Shown one piece after another: positions 26,023-35,059 of a stretch of DNA of 64,000 nt; positions within the stretch are counted from its first letter, which is position 1; each line of letters begins with the position of its first letter. Source of the DNA: Sporomusaceae bacterium (GTDB taxonomy: Bacteria; Bacillota; Negativicutes; UBA1444); assembly GCA_018434355.1 (NCBI GenBank), contig JAHDPL010000025.1, positions 1-64,000 on the forward strand, read 5' to 3'. The position numbers and the translations under genes were made by a program. The notes under the pieces were generated by a model that saw only the letters and a list, made by a program, of their open reading frames with translations, was not told the DNA's origin and did no database searches.

Positions 26023-27346
26023 TATCTTGCTCCTGGCATTGATGTTCCTGTTCTTCTTCGCGTCGTTACTGCTCAGCCTATATCTGCATATTTCGCTGTT
26101 GTATCCGCTGTTACTTGGACTGGTCGGTTTTGTGCTGATCGCCCGGTTGCGCGGTCATTCTTTTTTATCCCTGTCCAGAATGCTGTTGCAAGGTTCGCGC
26201 CAATCGCTGATCGTGATCCGCATTTTCGTTTTGATCGGCGCGATTACTGCCGTTTGGCGGGCTTGCGGCACGATCCCCTACATCGTCTACCATGGCATCG
26301 CCCTGCTGAATGAACAGTTTTTCATCCTGTCAGCATTTATATTGAGTTGCCTAGTCTCGTTTTTGCTTGGCACTTCCTTCGGCACAGTCGGCACACTGGG
26401 CGTCGCCCTGATGGTGCTGGCCCGCAGCGGCCAGGTCAATATCGATATCGCAGCCGGTGCGATTATTGCCGGGGCCTATTTCGGAGACCGTTGCTCGCCG
26501 ATGTCCTCCAGCGCCAATCTGGTTGCCGCGTTGACCCAGACCCAGCTGTATTTGAATCTGTCAAACATGCTGAAAACCTCAGTGTTGCCGTTTTTGCTAT
26601 CCTGTCTCGGATATGCCGCCCTGTCCTGGCAACATCCGCTGGTCGCCAGTGACAGTCCGATTTTAAGCGCCATTCCGCAGGCCTTTTCGCTGCAACCGAT
26701 CGTGATCTTGCCAGCTGTCCTAATTTTGCTGATGGCTGCGGCAAAAATCGATGTGAAGCTATCGATGGGCGTCAGTATTGTCGCCGGAGCGGCAATCGCA
26801 CTGACAGTACAACATGTCGGCTGGCTGGACTTGATCCACTTCGTCTTCACCGGTTATCAACTAGCTCAAGCAGGCTTCCTGTCAGAAATTCTGCAAGGCG
26901 GCGGACTGCTTTCGATGCTTCAGGTTTCGCTGATTGTCATGATCTCTTCGGCTTACTCCGGCCTGTTCGCCGGTACCGGACTGCTGGCCGACATCGAGCA
27001 GATTTGTGAAAAGCTCAGTCACAAACTGGGAGCTTATGCCGGCACGCTGATTACCAGCGTCGCCGCTGCCGCTTTCAGTTGCAACCAGACTCTGGCCGTC
27101 ATGTTGACGCATCAGCTGATGCAGCGGGTTTACGAAAAAAAGCGCCTGGGCAATTATCGCCTGGCGCTGGACTTGGAAAACAGCGTGATTATGATTGCCG
27201 CCCTGATCCCCTGGAATATCGCCGGCGCGGTTCCTGCCGCCGCATTGTCGACAGGCGCCGGTTTCATCCCTTATGCACTGTACCTGTATCTCGTTCCACT
27301 GAGCTATTTTTTCTGCCAGAAAGTTAACATCAAGGAAACAGTATGA
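26015..27346 (+). CDS. Na+/H+ antiporter, NhaC-like
   Basis: 443 residues with about 11 membrane segments. The NhaC signature region is GAYFGDRCSPMSSSANLVAA. It would exchange cytoplasmic sodium (or malate/lactate with sodium, as in MleN) for protons. The most upstream start is TTG at 26015, inside the KTSC gene and with no good ribosome site, so translation is likely coupled to KTSC; an internal ATG near codon 10 is the alternative. Confidence 0.82.
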   Translation: MGDILLLALMFLFFFASLLLSLYLHISLLYPLLLGLVGFVLIARLRGHSFLSLSRMLLQGSRQSLIVIRIFVLIGAITAVWRACGTIPYIVYHGIALLNEQFFILSAFILSCLVSFLLGTSFGTVGTLGVALMVLARSGQVNIDIAAGAIIAGAYFGDRCSPMSSSANLVAALTQTQLYLNLSNMLKTSVLPFLLSCLGYAALSWQHPLVASDSPILSAIPQAFSLQPIVILPAVLILLMAAAKIDVKLSMGVSIVAGAAIALTVQHVGWLDLIHFVFTGYQLAQAGFLSEILQGGGLLSMLQVSLIVMISSAYSGLFAGTGLLADIEQICEKLSHKLGAYAGTLITSVAAAAFSCNQTLAVMLTHQLMQRVYEKKRLGNYRLALDLENSVIMIAALIPWNIAGAVPAAALSTGAGFIPYALYLYLVPLSYFFCQKVNIKETV

Positions 27347-27371
27347 CTGCTCTTGCTTTAATCCTGCGGTG

Positions 27372-28586
27372 TTATCTGATCGGTGCAATACGCAGTTTAT
27401 AGGCATTACCGATTTTTTCAACCAGCGTAATCTCCAGGTTGTTTTTTTCATCAACGAACCGGGCCGTTCCTGGCAAATCATACGCCGCGCCCTGCAAATA
27501 AGGAACCTCTGGCCTTGCATTCATCAATTTGACCGGCGTTTTTCCCTGTCGGCATTCGGCCACCCGCTCGTCGGCAAATAAAATCAGCACGCCATGACCG
27601 GGCAGATGCGGATCAAACATGCCCAGTGCTTGCCGGTTCTCAATCAGATAATACGTGGATTCCGTCAAAGGAATTTTGATTGCCAAGGTTGCGGCGCCAC
27701 CCTCTTCGAGCGGTGACAGAACCACCTCGTCTGTTTGCCGGGGATCAACCAATCTGACTTTTTCCGGCGCAAGCCAGCCCAGCCTGATTTTCGTCCAAGA
27801 GGAAATCCCTGGCGGCGGCAACTGGCTTTTATAGAAATGACAAGATAGAGGGTCCCAGTATCCCATGTTAATCATTGCTGCCGCAAAACCGCTGTCCCGT
27901 GTGGGATGCCTGGCCTGAATATCATGATCGTACAGACAGGGCGCCACTCTTTTCCCATCGCGGACTCCACCCCACACATGGGCGATATCATGAAACAATG
28001 TTCCCAAATGCGCCTGCGCAGTAAAGATTGCCACGCCCCCCGGCAAATCCTGACCACTTTTCGTCTTGAATTTTATGTCTTGATGCCAGCCCAACATGCC
28101 GGGATAACCGCACAAACCGTCCATGCCGTATTCACGGAACTGCGCCCCCAAAAACAGGACCACATACGAATAGCGGGAAAAATCATTACTGCTGTCAGCC
28201 GCATCAATCGCATCCTGAATCAGCTTTACGACTCTGCTTTTGTCCACTTCCAGATTTGCCGGTGAAATGGCATAACTTTTTATCGACTGCGGTAACCGAT
28301 ACCAGCCGGCTAGGTCAACGCTAGCCCCAACCTTTCCGTAAGACATCTCACGTACATAGAAATCCAATTTGTTGAAGCGTTCCATGACCATTTGCCGGTT
28401 GATCGGTAAAGCGACGTCGGGAAACTCCAGCAATATGACCAGTCCTTTACGGATTTCCAAAGCGGATTCGCTATTAGGACTCTTCTGCGCCGCGGCAACA
28501 GAAAAAACCGCGCCAGCAAAAAAAGCAACCAACACGCCCAGCAGTCCGGTTACCAGCCACTTGCGCCAAAACCCGCTCATCAGCAT
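27372..28586 (-). CDS. M6-like secreted metalloprotease homologue with HDIAH in place of HExxH
   Basis: 404 residues from the ATG at 28586, 5 bases after GGAGG. An N-terminal membrane or signal segment (about 10-32) is followed by a domain with the immune-inhibitor-A (M6) layout: VILLEFPDV, YVREMSYGKV, then the zinc-site region TLFHDIAHVWGG and a C-terminal beta domain. The general-base Glu of HExxH is Asp here. That could lower or abolish peptidase activity, or mark a variant subfamily. It heads a string of hydrolase genes on the minus strand. Confidence 0.65.
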   Translation of the reverse strand: MLMSGFWRKWLVTGLLGVLVAFFAGAVFSVAAAQKSPNSESALEIRKGLVILLEFPDVALPINRQMVMERFNKLDFYVREMSYGKVGASVDLAGWYRLPQSIKSYAISPANLEVDKSRVVKLIQDAIDAADSSNDFSRYSYVVLFLGAQFREYGMDGLCGYPGMLGWHQDIKFKTKSGQDLPGGVAIFTAQAHLGTLFHDIAHVWGGVRDGKRVAPCLYDHDIQARHPTRDSGFAAAMINMGYWDPLSCHFYKSQLPPPGISSWTKIRLGWLAPEKVRLVDPRQTDEVVLSPLEEGGAATLAIKIPLTESTYYLIENRQALGMFDPHLPGHGVLILFADERVAECRQGKTPVKLMNARPEVPYLQGAAYDLPGTARFVDEKNNLEITLVEKIGNAYKLRIAPIR

Positions 28587-28615
28587 CGCTTCCTCCGCAG
28601 TTTGTTTCTCTACGC

Positions 28616-29338
28616 TCACACTAACGGAAAGTCAATAACCTGCCCTTTGCGGCTGATTTCCACCGTCGCCAGGCCTGTGCCGGCGACTTTTTGCTTAAAC
28701 GCCGCAGTTGCGGCAAAATCCGCGCCGAAATGCATCGGCACCAGCAGCTTCGGCTGCATTTTTTTTGCAAAGTACTCGGCGCCCAAAGCATAATTTTCTT
28801 CCAGCCGGCGATCTACCGGAAAAAACGCGATATCCAGCGGCTGTTTCGGCAACAAATCCATTTCCTCAAAAAAATAACGATCGGCATAATCGCGCTCTGC
28901 TTGAGTTTCACCACTCCAGTGCCACCAGTTCAGGTCACCGGCATGAAAAATCGCCAGACCATCCACGTCCAGCCAAAACGAAATCCCCGCGTCGGTCGAA
29001 CCGAATGAGCGCACAACCAACTCGCCGTCACGCCACTGTTCATAAGGATTCATGAAATGGCGCTTCTGGCTGCCATCCTTAACCCGAATATCACTGCTCA
29101 AGACATATTGGATTGCCGGATTCGCTTCGGCCCATTTTAGAATCGCTGGATCAAAATGATCACCATGGCTATGCGAGGCAAACACATAGACATTTTCTTT
29201 CGTCCGCAAAAACTCTGCGGTGATCTGCGGCGTGCGGTCCATCGATGGACAATAGTCGAACAGAAAAAAGTGCCGCGCCGTTTCCACAGAAAAACCGCTG
29301 TGTACCAAGTAAGTGATTTTTGCTTGACCCGTTTGCAT
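28616..29338 (-). CDS. MBL-fold metallo-hydrolase
   Basis: 240 residues from the ATG at 29338, 8 bases after GGAG. The metal site is clear: SHSHGDHFD, FHAGDLN and the C-terminal MHFG. The L-ascorbate-6-phosphate-lactonase-like branch (UlaG type) is the closest in layout. It probably hydrolyses a small ester, lactone or phosphate in the cytoplasm; the substrate is unknown. Confidence 0.82.
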   Translation of the reverse strand: MQTGQAKITYLVHSGFSVETARHFFLFDYCPSMDRTPQITAEFLRTKENVYVFASHSHGDHFDPAILKWAEANPAIQYVLSSDIRVKDGSQKRHFMNPYEQWRDGELVVRSFGSTDAGISFWLDVDGLAIFHAGDLNWWHWSGETQAERDYADRYFFEEMDLLPKQPLDIAFFPVDRRLEENYALGAEYFAKKMQPKLLVPMHFGADFAATAAFKQKVAGTGLATVEISRKGQVIDFPLV

Positions 29339-29369
29339 CCGATTCACTCCTCACCAATTTTCATCGCAT

Positions 29370-30086
29370 TTACCGCGTCTGTCGCGGCACGGCAATAATA
29401 TAAACGTTACGGGTGATTTTGCCGGGATTCAGATACTGGGCGTCAAACCACATATCGTGGAAACGCCAGGCATTAAAGGACGATATGCCGTCGGGATTGT
29501 TGGGATTGGCCCAGTGGGAAGCCGGGTCGGCGAAAAAAATCGTGTCCGGGCCTTTGCTCGGCGACTCATACGCGGCATGATAGCCGGTCGCCACCACCCA
29601 ATGACCGCCCCAGTCGATCCATTCCACCAGGACCGGGAGTCCTTTGTTCAGATAACTGCGCAGCAGTTCCAGCGACCCGTCTTGTCCGCTAGCGACAGCA
29701 AAACCATTGCGTTCCAGCCAGTTCACAATCTCAGCGGTCGTAGTCCCCGGTTGTGGCGACTTCATGTCCCGCGTTCCCATTTCCCGGGCAATACGCATCT
29801 CCGTCTCGGCGTTCAAGTCCTTTTGCGGCAGCAGTTTGTACCAGTGCAGCAGCGACATCACTGCCGCCGGGGCGCAGGTATAGTCGGTCGTTTGCTGATA
29901 CCCTTTCACGCCAAGCGAAACATACCAGGGATTCGGTTTCATCTCGTAATAGTTGGCGGCGGATACCGAGCTGGGCGACGGCGCAGCAAAAACCGAATTG
30001 CCTGCGAGCAATACCAGCAATGCTATCGTCCCGGCAAAAACTTTAATTACTTTGATATTTTTTCGTCTCATGACACCATACATCAT
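29370..30086 (-). CDS. secreted C39-like cysteine peptidase
   Basis: About 238 residues. A signal peptide (IKVFAGTIALLVLLAGNSVFA) is followed by a peptidase C39_2-type domain with the nucleophile in QQTTDYTCAPAAVMSLLHWY, the His in GGHWVVATGY and the Asp in FADPAS. It would cleave peptides outside the membrane. Possible ATG starts are 30086, 30083 and 30071; no strong ribosome site favours one, and coupling to the dioxygenase gene that ends 7 bases upstream is likely. Confidence 0.75.
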   Translation of the reverse strand: MMYGVMRRKNIKVIKVFAGTIALLVLLAGNSVFAAPSPSSVSAANYYEMKPNPWYVSLGVKGYQQTTDYTCAPAAVMSLLHWYKLLPQKDLNAETEMRIAREMGTRDMKSPQPGTTTAEIVNWLERNGFAVASGQDGSLELLRSYLNKGLPVLVEWIDWGGHWVVATGYHAAYESPSKGPDTIFFADPASHWANPNNPDGISSFNAWRFHDMWFDAQYLNPGKITRNVYIIAVPRQTR

Positions 30087-30093
30087 AGCCAAA

Positions 30094-30864
30094 CTAACCC
30101 CCGATGACAAAGCTGCGCATTGAAATCGACCCGTTCTGGATGTCGTTGCAGCAAAAACGCAGTTCTTCAGCCGGCTCCTGCAATGCCACGGCATAAAGCA
30201 TCGGCAAATAATGTTCATCGGTGGGAATTGCCAAACGGTTGTCCGGCAAGGCAGCAAACTCCATCAATTGTGCGTGTTCCCGCTTGAGCAGCAGATCCTC
30301 CATCAACTTATCAAAGCGCTCCGCCCAGTCATACGTCTCGCCATACATAGAATCAAAGTTGATTCGCGACAAATTATGCACCAGGTTGCCGCTGCCCATT
30401 ATGATTACCCCTTCCTGCCGCAAGGGGGCGAGGGTCCGGCCTAGCGCGTAATGTTCCGCCGGGGAAAGATTGACATCCATGCTCAATTCCAGGACCGGGA
30501 TATCGACCGCCGGAACCATATGTTTCAGCACTGCCCATGCCGCATGGTCAATTCCCCGCGTGCCGTCCGGCAATATACAATTTTGACTGACCTGTCTGAC
30601 CCGTTCGGCAATAGCGGGAGAACCGGGAGCCTGATATTTTTCCCGGTACAGCGCCGGCGGAAAACCATAAAAATCATAAATCGTCGGCGGATTGGCAGCA
30701 GCCGTGACAAAACTCCCTTTAGTCTGCCAGTGGGCGGAAATGACCAGCACCGCCGCCGGCCTTGGCAAAGTGCGGCCCAAGTTCTGCATGCTTCGGGTGT
30801 AGGTGTTGTCGGCAATAATATTCATCGGCGAACCGTGCCCAACGAACAGGACTGGCATCTGCAT
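30094..30864 (-). CDS. extradiol ring-cleavage dioxygenase, DODA/YgiD type
   Basis: 256 residues from ATG 30864, 8 bases after AAGGAGG. The metal-binding residues of the LigB-like fold are in place: FVGHGSP, ISAHW, GIDHAAW and GSGNLVHNL. E. coli YgiD opens the ring of L-DOPA at the 4,5 bond. An oxygen-dependent enzyme in an apparent anaerobe is notable; it may detoxify catechols or oxygen, or have another activity. The C39 peptidase gene follows directly. Confidence 0.85.
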   Translation of the reverse strand: MQMPVLFVGHGSPMNIIADNTYTRSMQNLGRTLPRPAAVLVISAHWQTKGSFVTAAANPPTIYDFYGFPPALYREKYQAPGSPAIAERVRQVSQNCILPDGTRGIDHAAWAVLKHMVPAVDIPVLELSMDVNLSPAEHYALGRTLAPLRQEGVIIMGSGNLVHNLSRINFDSMYGETYDWAERFDKLMEDLLLKREHAQLMEFAALPDNRLAIPTDEHYLPMLYAVALQEPAEELRFCCNDIQNGSISMRSFVIGG

Positions 30865-30898
30865 GAACAAAACCTCCTTCTTTGTTGCCTCGGCTACA

Positions 30899-31735
30899 TC
30901 AGGCGATTTTGATCACAAAGCCTGCCAACGCGGCATTGAACTTTTCGGGTTGCTCGTAAAACAAAATGTGTCCTGCATCCTCAAATCCGACGAACTGGTT
31001 GTCGGGTACCAATCCCGCCAGATAGCGGCATTGCGCCAGCCCCTGTTCAGCAATCGGCGAATTGGCTCCAAAAACAATCGTCGGCAATGTGATTGTCGGC
31101 AAAACATCGGTATAGTCACGTGTCAGATAATCCGAATAGATCGCTGTCGCAATCCATGGCGGCGTTTTGCGGATTTCCGCCGTCAGCCACCGCAATACGT
31201 CTTCACTTACCTGTTCGCGGAAAAATACTCTTCTGGCAAAATTGGCAGCATAACCGGCCGGGTCATCCAGCATCGCGACAAACCCTGCGTTCATTGCGTC
31301 CAGATTAAAATTTTTCAGTCGGTGCGAATTCCAGTCTGCCGAACTGAGCGGGCTTGAGTTGAAATCAATCAGTCCGATCCCTTTCAACCGACTGTCGGCC
31401 GAAAATTGCTGCCAATAGGATAACACAACAGGTCCCGCCAACGACCAACCAATCAAGACTGCATCCGTCAATGCGAGATATTCAATCAGCGACCGAATGT
31501 CACGGGCGTATTGCGGCACGGTATGTCCGGTCAATGATTTTACCGAGTTGCCATGTCCACGCAGGTCAAGTGTCACTACACGGAATTTTTTGGCGAGTTC
31601 TGGTACATTTTTTTGCCAGACTTGCGACGAACAAGTCCAACCATGTACAAAAACTAGCGGAATCCCTTCCCCTTGATCTTCAAAATAGAGATTCACTCCA
31701 TCCGGTGTCGTGAAGTAAGCGCAGCGCTGTTTCAT
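30899..31735 (-). CDS. alpha/beta hydrolase
   Basis: 278 residues. The oxyanion region is FVHGWTCSSQVWQ, the nucleophile elbow GWSLAG, and the catalytic His is in EDAGHILFYEQPEKF; an Asp/Asn lies near the expected acid position. It resembles the esterase/haloperoxidase branch. It is one of two such genes in tandem. The substrate is not identifiable. Confidence 0.83.
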   Translation of the reverse strand: MKQRCAYFTTPDGVNLYFEDQGEGIPLVFVHGWTCSSQVWQKNVPELAKKFRVVTLDLRGHGNSVKSLTGHTVPQYARDIRSLIEYLALTDAVLIGWSLAGPVVLSYWQQFSADSRLKGIGLIDFNSSPLSSADWNSHRLKNFNLDAMNAGFVAMLDDPAGYAANFARRVFFREQVSEDVLRWLTAEIRKTPPWIATAIYSDYLTRDYTDVLPTITLPTIVFGANSPIAEQGLAQCRYLAGLVPDNQFVGFEDAGHILFYEQPEKFNAALAGFVIKIA

Positions 31736-31772
31736 CTTACTCCCCTCTCTCGTACCTCTACTTGACTAAGAA

Positions 31773-32552
31773 TCACTTAAATTTCTTGTCTAACCAGGGG
31801 ATAATAATTTGCGGCAATACTTCGATACTACCTGTGGCAACATGATCGATCGACGGTCTGTGTATTTCTTTGGGTCCGACATACTTCTGCAACAGCTCTT
31901 CCGATCCTGCCGGCGGAACAGCCTGATCAGCAGTTCCGTGTATGATTAGCAGCGGCTTCTGCAGGTTTGTTGCCTCACCGATCGGATCATAATCGCTAGC
32001 CAGCAAATCCTTGACAAATTGATCCTGCAAATAAAATCCTTTGGCAAAGAAATTGGCAATCAGCTTACCGGCAACCGACTGTGCCCACAGTTCAGGCCCA
32101 AGAATAATATCACGGAAGTTTGCCACGGGATAAAGCACTGGCGCAAAAACCACGCGACCCGCTATCTTCGGTTCGTTAGGCAAAGCGGTCAGCGCAATCA
32201 GCCCCCCCAGGCTATGACCGTACAGAATAATCGGCGTTTCGGCAAATCTGGCTTGTTGATTTACCCAGTCGACCACATTGCGCAAATCGGTTTGCCAACC
32301 GCTGACGATCGTATCGACAGCAAACTCGCCTTCACTATCCCCCGAGCCGAGAAAATCAAACCGCAACGCGTAGTAGCCAGCTTGCGCCAATTTTTTCGCC
32401 AGATTCAACGTCAACTGATTGGCGCCGACTTTGTCGCCGGTAAAACCGTGACAGCAGATAACAAGAGGCGTATCCCGCCGACCCTCCGCCGGTTGATGCA
32501 GCATCGCCGATAAACGCAGACCGCGGCTGGGAATCCAAATATGCTCTTTCAC
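31773..32552 (-). CDS. alpha/beta hydrolase (lipase/peptidase-like)
   Basis: 259 residues. It has the HG oxyanion motif (ICCHGFTGDKV), the nucleophile elbow GHSLGG, the acid in IIHGTADQAVP and the His in SIDHVA. This is the bacterial feruloyl esterase / serine aminopeptidase-like layout. It is the most upstream member of the minus-strand hydrolase run and is divergent from the GntR gene at 32805. Confidence 0.83.
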   Translation of the reverse strand: MKEHIWIPSRGLRLSAMLHQPAEGRRDTPLVICCHGFTGDKVGANQLTLNLAKKLAQAGYYALRFDFLGSGDSEGEFAVDTIVSGWQTDLRNVVDWVNQQARFAETPIILYGHSLGGLIALTALPNEPKIAGRVVFAPVLYPVANFRDIILGPELWAQSVAGKLIANFFAKGFYLQDQFVKDLLASDYDPIGEATNLQKPLLIIHGTADQAVPPAGSEELLQKYVGPKEIHRPSIDHVATGSIEVLPQIIIPWLDKKFK

Positions 32553-32738
32553 CTGGGTTGCCTCCTCTAAAACTATGAATGTTTATTCCTTCTCCATTTA
32601 TCGGCATTATCCTGCCCCGTCTGAATTACAGCCGCGCTTCGCAAAGAATCGAAAGAAAGAATTGAGCGCACAAAAATTATCTTGTTGCGGTCAAATAAAT
32701 AAGCAGGAATTCTATAACAGATCGAGAAATATCACAGA

Positions 32739-32751
32739 GTGGTACGACCAC
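32739..32751. promoter_or_regulatory. FadR-type GntR operator, copy 1
   Basis: GTGGTACGACCAC is a perfect 5-bp-arm dyad that fits the FadR-subfamily consensus TNGTNNNACNA. It lies in the 5' region of the GntR gene and is followed by CAATACC. Confidence 0.7.
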
Positions 32752-32804
32752 AATACCACGCCAGCCCCTTTGTTGCGAAAAAATAACTCTGTTGAGGTGT
32801 CGTG

Positions 32805-33503
32805 ATGGTCCGCTTCACTACAATAAAACATGTTCGAACGTACATGGAAATCGTGGAGCAAATCTCACGAATGATTCGTGAAAAAGAATTGCAGCCCGGC
32901 GAAAAATTGCCTTCTGAACGCGCTCTTTCGTCCGAATTGGGCACAGGCCGACAGTGTTTGCGTGAAGCGCTTAGTGTTTTGGAAGTGTTGGGTCTCATCG
33001 AAGTAAAAAAAGGCCGGGGCACATTTGTCCGCGAAGATGCGCTGAGTAATCTGACTACTAAGGATCTCGACATCGAAGAAGTCGGCGACCCATTTGCATT
33101 GCTCGAAGCACGAAAAGCACTGGAACCTCAAGTGGCGTTTCTGGCAGCTAAAATGGTTCAGCCAAAAGATCTGGCGGAAATGCAAGAGATTCTCGCAGAA
33201 ATGGCTGAAGTATTGGAACGTGGCGAACACGCCAGCGCCCAGGATAAGCGACTGCATCTCGTCATTGCCCGCGCCAGTCGTAATCCGGTGTTTCACAAAT
33301 TGATGAATGAAATCATCGCCAATATGGGAAAACGGCTGTGGCTCATCTTGAAAGAAAAGAGCCTGCAAGTCGGTGGCAGAAATGAAAGATATCACGAAGA
33401 ACATATCAATTTGGTACAGGCAATTCAGCAGGGGAACGCCCGACTCGCCGAAAAGATCATGATTCAGCATCTACAAGGAATTGAAGAGGATTTGCGAAGT
33501 TAA
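32805..33503 (+). CDS. GntR-family regulator, FadR subfamily (FCD domain)
   Basis: 232 residues from the ATG at 32805, 7 bases after GAGG. The HTH reads EKLPSERALSSELGTGRQCL then REALSVLEVLGLIEVKKGRG; the FCD domain follows (about 95-225). Copies of one palindrome lie upstream of this gene and of the transporter at 33615, so it probably represses both itself and the transporter-hydrolase pair. The effector is likely the transported dicarboxylate or a breakdown product. Confidence 0.88.
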   Translation: MVRFTTIKHVRTYMEIVEQISRMIREKELQPGEKLPSERALSSELGTGRQCLREALSVLEVLGLIEVKKGRGTFVREDALSNLTTKDLDIEEVGDPFALLEARKALEPQVAFLAAKMVQPKDLAEMQEILAEMAEVLERGEHASAQDKRLHLVIARASRNPVFHKLMNEIIANMGKRLWLILKEKSLQVGGRNERYHEEHINLVQAIQQGNARLAEKIMIQHLQGIEEDLRS

Positions 33504-33548
33504 ACCAAGCTGTGGTTTCATATTGCGGAGGTGATTTTATACGCCAAG

Positions 33549-33559
33549 TGGTACGACCA
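33549..33559. promoter_or_regulatory. FadR-type GntR operator, copy 2
   Basis: TGGTACGACCA, identical in its core to the site at 32739 and also followed two bases later by ATACC, 56 bases upstream of the transporter start. Confidence 0.7.
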
Positions 33560-33614
33560 GCATACCGGCTGCATAGCAACGCCAAAGCCAAACTCAATTA
33601 GCAGGAGGTAGAGT

Positions 33615-35018
33615 ATGAACACAAGACTTTGGAAAGGACTGCTTGCCATCGGCATCGGCGCCGCAATCTGGTTTTCACCGGTCCCTGAAGGATTAAAACT
33701 GCAGGCCTGGCGACTGTTCGCAATCTTTGCGGCAACCATTGCCGGTCTGATTTTGCAGCCGCTGCCAATGGGCGTCACCTGTTTCGTATCGATCACATTC
33801 ACAGCGCTTGTCGGCGTGTTGCAGCCGGCGCAAGTGCTGTCCGGGTTTGGCAATCTGACGATCTGGCTGATTGTATCCGCTTTTTTGTTTTCGCGCGGTT
33901 TTATCAAAACGGGACTGGGACGAAGAATTGCCTTTCTGATCATGCGCGCCATCGGCCACCGAACGATAAATATGGCTTACGCGCTGGCGATCAGCGATTT
34001 GATCATCAGCCCGGCAACGCCTTCGGTCACAGCACGCAGCGGCGGTATTATCTTTCCGATTGCCAAAAGCCTGGCGGTTGCTTTTGAATCAGAGCCCGGT
34101 CCAACTGCGCGACGCATGGGCGCCTTCCTGATCCAATCGGTTACCCATGTCAGCATGGTTACTTCCACACTGTTTTTGACTTCCCAGGCTGGCAACACAC
34201 TGGTTGCCGCCCTCGCCGCCAAAACTTTGAACTATGAAATCGATTGGCTGCTTTGGTTTAAAGCCTCGGTTGTGCCTGGCCTGATCTCATTCCTGTTGAT
34301 GCCTTACCTACTATATAAATTCTATGCACCGGAAATCAAGGAAACACCGGAAGCAAAACAAATCGCCCAAAAAGAACTCGATCTGATGGGCCCGCTGAAA
34401 ACGGCGGAAAAAATTCTCATCTTTGTGTTCGTCAGTTCACTATTTCTCTGGGCCACCGGTCAGTGGACCAAAGTCAATCCGACCGTGGTCGGCATGCTCG
34501 GCGTATGTATCATGTTGGTCGGCGATGTCCTGGACTGGCAGGACATGATTGGTGAGAAAAGCGCCTGGGACACGATGATGTGGATGGGCAGCATCATCAC
34601 ATTGGCTGGATTCCTTAACAGTCTCGGCTTTATCGCCTGGTTTTCCAAGATTGTCAGCGCGTCGATCGTAGGTCTTTCCTGGACGATGGCGTTAGCCTTG
34701 ATCCTGCTTATTTACATGTACACGCAATACGCTTTTGCCGGGTTGAGCGCTCACGTCACGGCATTGTTCCCCGCGCTGGCGGCTGTTGCCATCGCAACGG
34801 GAGCGCCGGTGGCCCTGACGGTTTTGTCATTGGGTTTTGTCTCCAGCCTGTGCGGTTGCCTGACCCATTACGCATCCGGTCCATCGCCGATCTTTTTTGG
34901 CGCCGGCTATACCGATGTTAAAACTTGGTGGAAAATCGGCTTTTGGATCTCCCTGGTACACTTACTCGTCTGGGGCGTGGTTGGTTCAATCTGGTGGAAA
35001 GTCATTGGCCTGTGGTAG
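33615..35018 (+). CDS. DASS-family anion:Na+ symporter or exchanger (CitT/SLC13-like)
   Basis: 467 residues with 11-12 membrane segments. The family regions are visible: LPMGVTCFVSITFTALVG, SDLIISPATPSVTARSGGII and, near the C-terminus, LGFVSSLCGCLTHYASGPSPI. Members move di- and tricarboxylates such as 2-oxoglutarate, malate, citrate or tartrate across the inner membrane. GGAGG precedes the ATG. It is followed by an FAH-family hydrolase and preceded by its GntR regulator, forming a compact uptake and degradation unit. Confidence 0.88.
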   Translation: MNTRLWKGLLAIGIGAAIWFSPVPEGLKLQAWRLFAIFAATIAGLILQPLPMGVTCFVSITFTALVGVLQPAQVLSGFGNLTIWLIVSAFLFSRGFIKTGLGRRIAFLIMRAIGHRTINMAYALAISDLIISPATPSVTARSGGIIFPIAKSLAVAFESEPGPTARRMGAFLIQSVTHVSMVTSTLFLTSQAGNTLVAALAAKTLNYEIDWLLWFKASVVPGLISFLLMPYLLYKFYAPEIKETPEAKQIAQKELDLMGPLKTAEKILIFVFVSSLFLWATGQWTKVNPTVVGMLGVCIMLVGDVLDWQDMIGEKSAWDTMMWMGSIITLAGFLNSLGFIAWFSKIVSASIVGLSWTMALALILLIYMYTQYAFAGLSAHVTALFPALAAVAIATGAPVALTVLSLGFVSSLCGCLTHYASGPSPIFFGAGYTDVKTWWKIGFWISLVHLLVWGVVGSIWWKVIGLW

Positions 35019-35059
35019 AAACTACTCAAAATAAAATATGAAATAGTGGAGGAGAAACA

